Made by a program: the position numbers and the translations under genes. This document shows, piece after piece, positions 6,514-7,122 of a DNA stretch of 7,122 nt (its first letter is position 1; each line of letters opens with the position of its first letter). The DNA is from Bacteroidota bacterium (GTDB lineage Bacteria > Bacteroidota > Ignavibacteria > Kapaibacteriales > UBA2268). The stretch lies in the NCBI GenBank assembly GCA_022708005.1, contig JAKIZN010000075.1, positions 1-7,122 on the forward strand. The letters run 5' to 3'. Under the pieces are notes generated by a model. The model was given only the letters and a program-made list of their open reading frames with translations, was not told where the DNA came from and searched no databases.

Positions 6514-7122
6514 ATGCCTTTAGCAAAAAATTGGACAAAAGAGTCAATTTTGAAACTTTCGATGTATAGGGGATTGACTTACTCCGTTCAAAAAAGAATT
6601 ATCGAAACTCACGATTCTATTGAACATCTATTTGCAGAGCCACCCGAATGGCTGCAGCCTAAGCTCAACCCAAATATAATATTAGCTGATAATATAAATA
6701 TCGACAGGCAATTGGAAGAAAATTTAGAGTTGATGGAAGCTAATTCCATAAATTTCGTTTGCTATCAAGATGACGAATATCCGCAAAATCTTAAATTGAT
6801 AGAGCAGTCGCCAACTATTCTTTATTATAAGGGCAGCTTGGATAAGCAGGGAGCGGACTATATTTCAGTTGTCGGTACGCGCAAATGTTCTGTTTATGGG
6901 CGATTGACAACGGAGAGAATCGTCTCTGAACTCGCTTCGCAAGGCATAATAATCGTATCGGGCTTAGCTTATGGGATAGACGCGGCTGCCCACCAAACCA
7001 CGATTAAGAGCGGAGGCAGGACTTATGCAGTGATAGCCAGCGGAATAGATGAAATTTCTCCTTCGACTTCTGAAAAACTCGCAGATGAAATTATAGAGCA
7101 TCAAGGAGCTATTATATCAGAA
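6514..7122 (+). CDS. dprA: DNA processing protein DprA/Smf, 3' end missing
   Basis: DprA binds incoming single-stranded DNA in the cytoplasm during natural transformation and loads RecA; it is also widespread in bacteria not known to be competent. The frame is open for 203 codons to the window end. Residues 1-80 form the helical N-terminal region (helix-hairpin-helix/SAM-like in the family). The Rossmann-like core follows, announced by DDEYPQNLKLIEQSPTILYYKG (86-107). The core motifs are SVVGTRKCSVYGR (118-130), IIIVSGLAYGIDAAAH (145-160) and SGGRTYAVIASGID (166-179), where other members read SGLARGIDTAAH and GGRTIAVLGSGLD. About the last 160 residues, including the rest of the core and any C-terminal winged-helix domain, lie outside the window. 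Start ATG 6514 is preceded by AAGGA at a five-base spacing. No frameshift or stop interrupts the visible part. Confidence 0.93.
   Translation, partial: MPLAKNWTKESILKLSMYRGLTYSVQKRIIETHDSIEHLFAEPPEWLQPKLNPNIILADNINIDRQLEENLELMEANSINFVCYQDDEYPQNLKLIEQSPTILYYKGSLDKQGADYISVVGTRKCSVYGRLTTERIVSELASQGIIIVSGLAYGIDAAAHQTTIKSGGRTYAVIASGIDEISPSTSEKLADEIIEHQGAIISE

Overview
The window is about 7.1 kb of moderately AT-rich bacterial DNA. It holds six protein genes, two of them cut by the window ends. The proteins suggest the Bacteroidota/Chlorobi/Ignavibacteria side of the FCB group: the long secreted C69 dipeptidase is of the type common in Bacteroidota, the polynucleotide phosphorylase reads like Bacteroidota versions (ESNGSSSMATVCAGTLAL), and DapB is short (about 250 residues). 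Every fully visible start has a purine-rich Shine-Dalgarno-like stretch, clearest at dapB (AAGGAG). Many Bacteroidia lack this, so a deeper branch such as Ignavibacteria or Kapabacteria is possible. This placement is inferred from remembered family sequences, not from a search.

Layout. Bases 1-2076 (+) are the 3' part of pnp, closed by a good intrinsic terminator. Bases 2077-2469 hold no gene. Within them, 2180-2403 is a compact noncoding element with 14-bp terminal inverted repeats around a longer imperfect inverted repeat and a perfect 15-bp hairpin. Four genes then run on the minus strand. Read in their own direction they are a nitroreductase (6338-5736), dapB (5708-4956), the secreted C69 dipeptidase (4701-3058) and a small CoA-binding-fold protein (2901-2470). 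The nitroreductase and dapB are 27 bp apart and probably share a transcript. dapB and the dipeptidase each end at a terminator-like hairpin, so the dipeptidase and the CoA-binding gene are probably separate units. From 6514 (+) the 5' two thirds or so of dprA runs off the window end, divergent from the nitroreductase.

Functionally this is mostly housekeeping: RNA turnover (pnp), lysine/diaminopimelate synthesis (dapB), peptide scavenging outside the cytoplasm (C69), a flavin oxidoreductase, and handling of incoming single-stranded DNA (dprA). I see no evidence of a new multigene system. The part most worth a second look is the nested inverted-repeat element between pnp and the CoA-binding gene, which looks like a MITE or other dispersed repeat and may supply the minus-strand terminator there. 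A second, shorter sequence at 4831-4860 also looks like a dispersed repeat. I found no tRNA, rRNA, CRISPR array, complete insertion sequence or riboswitch.
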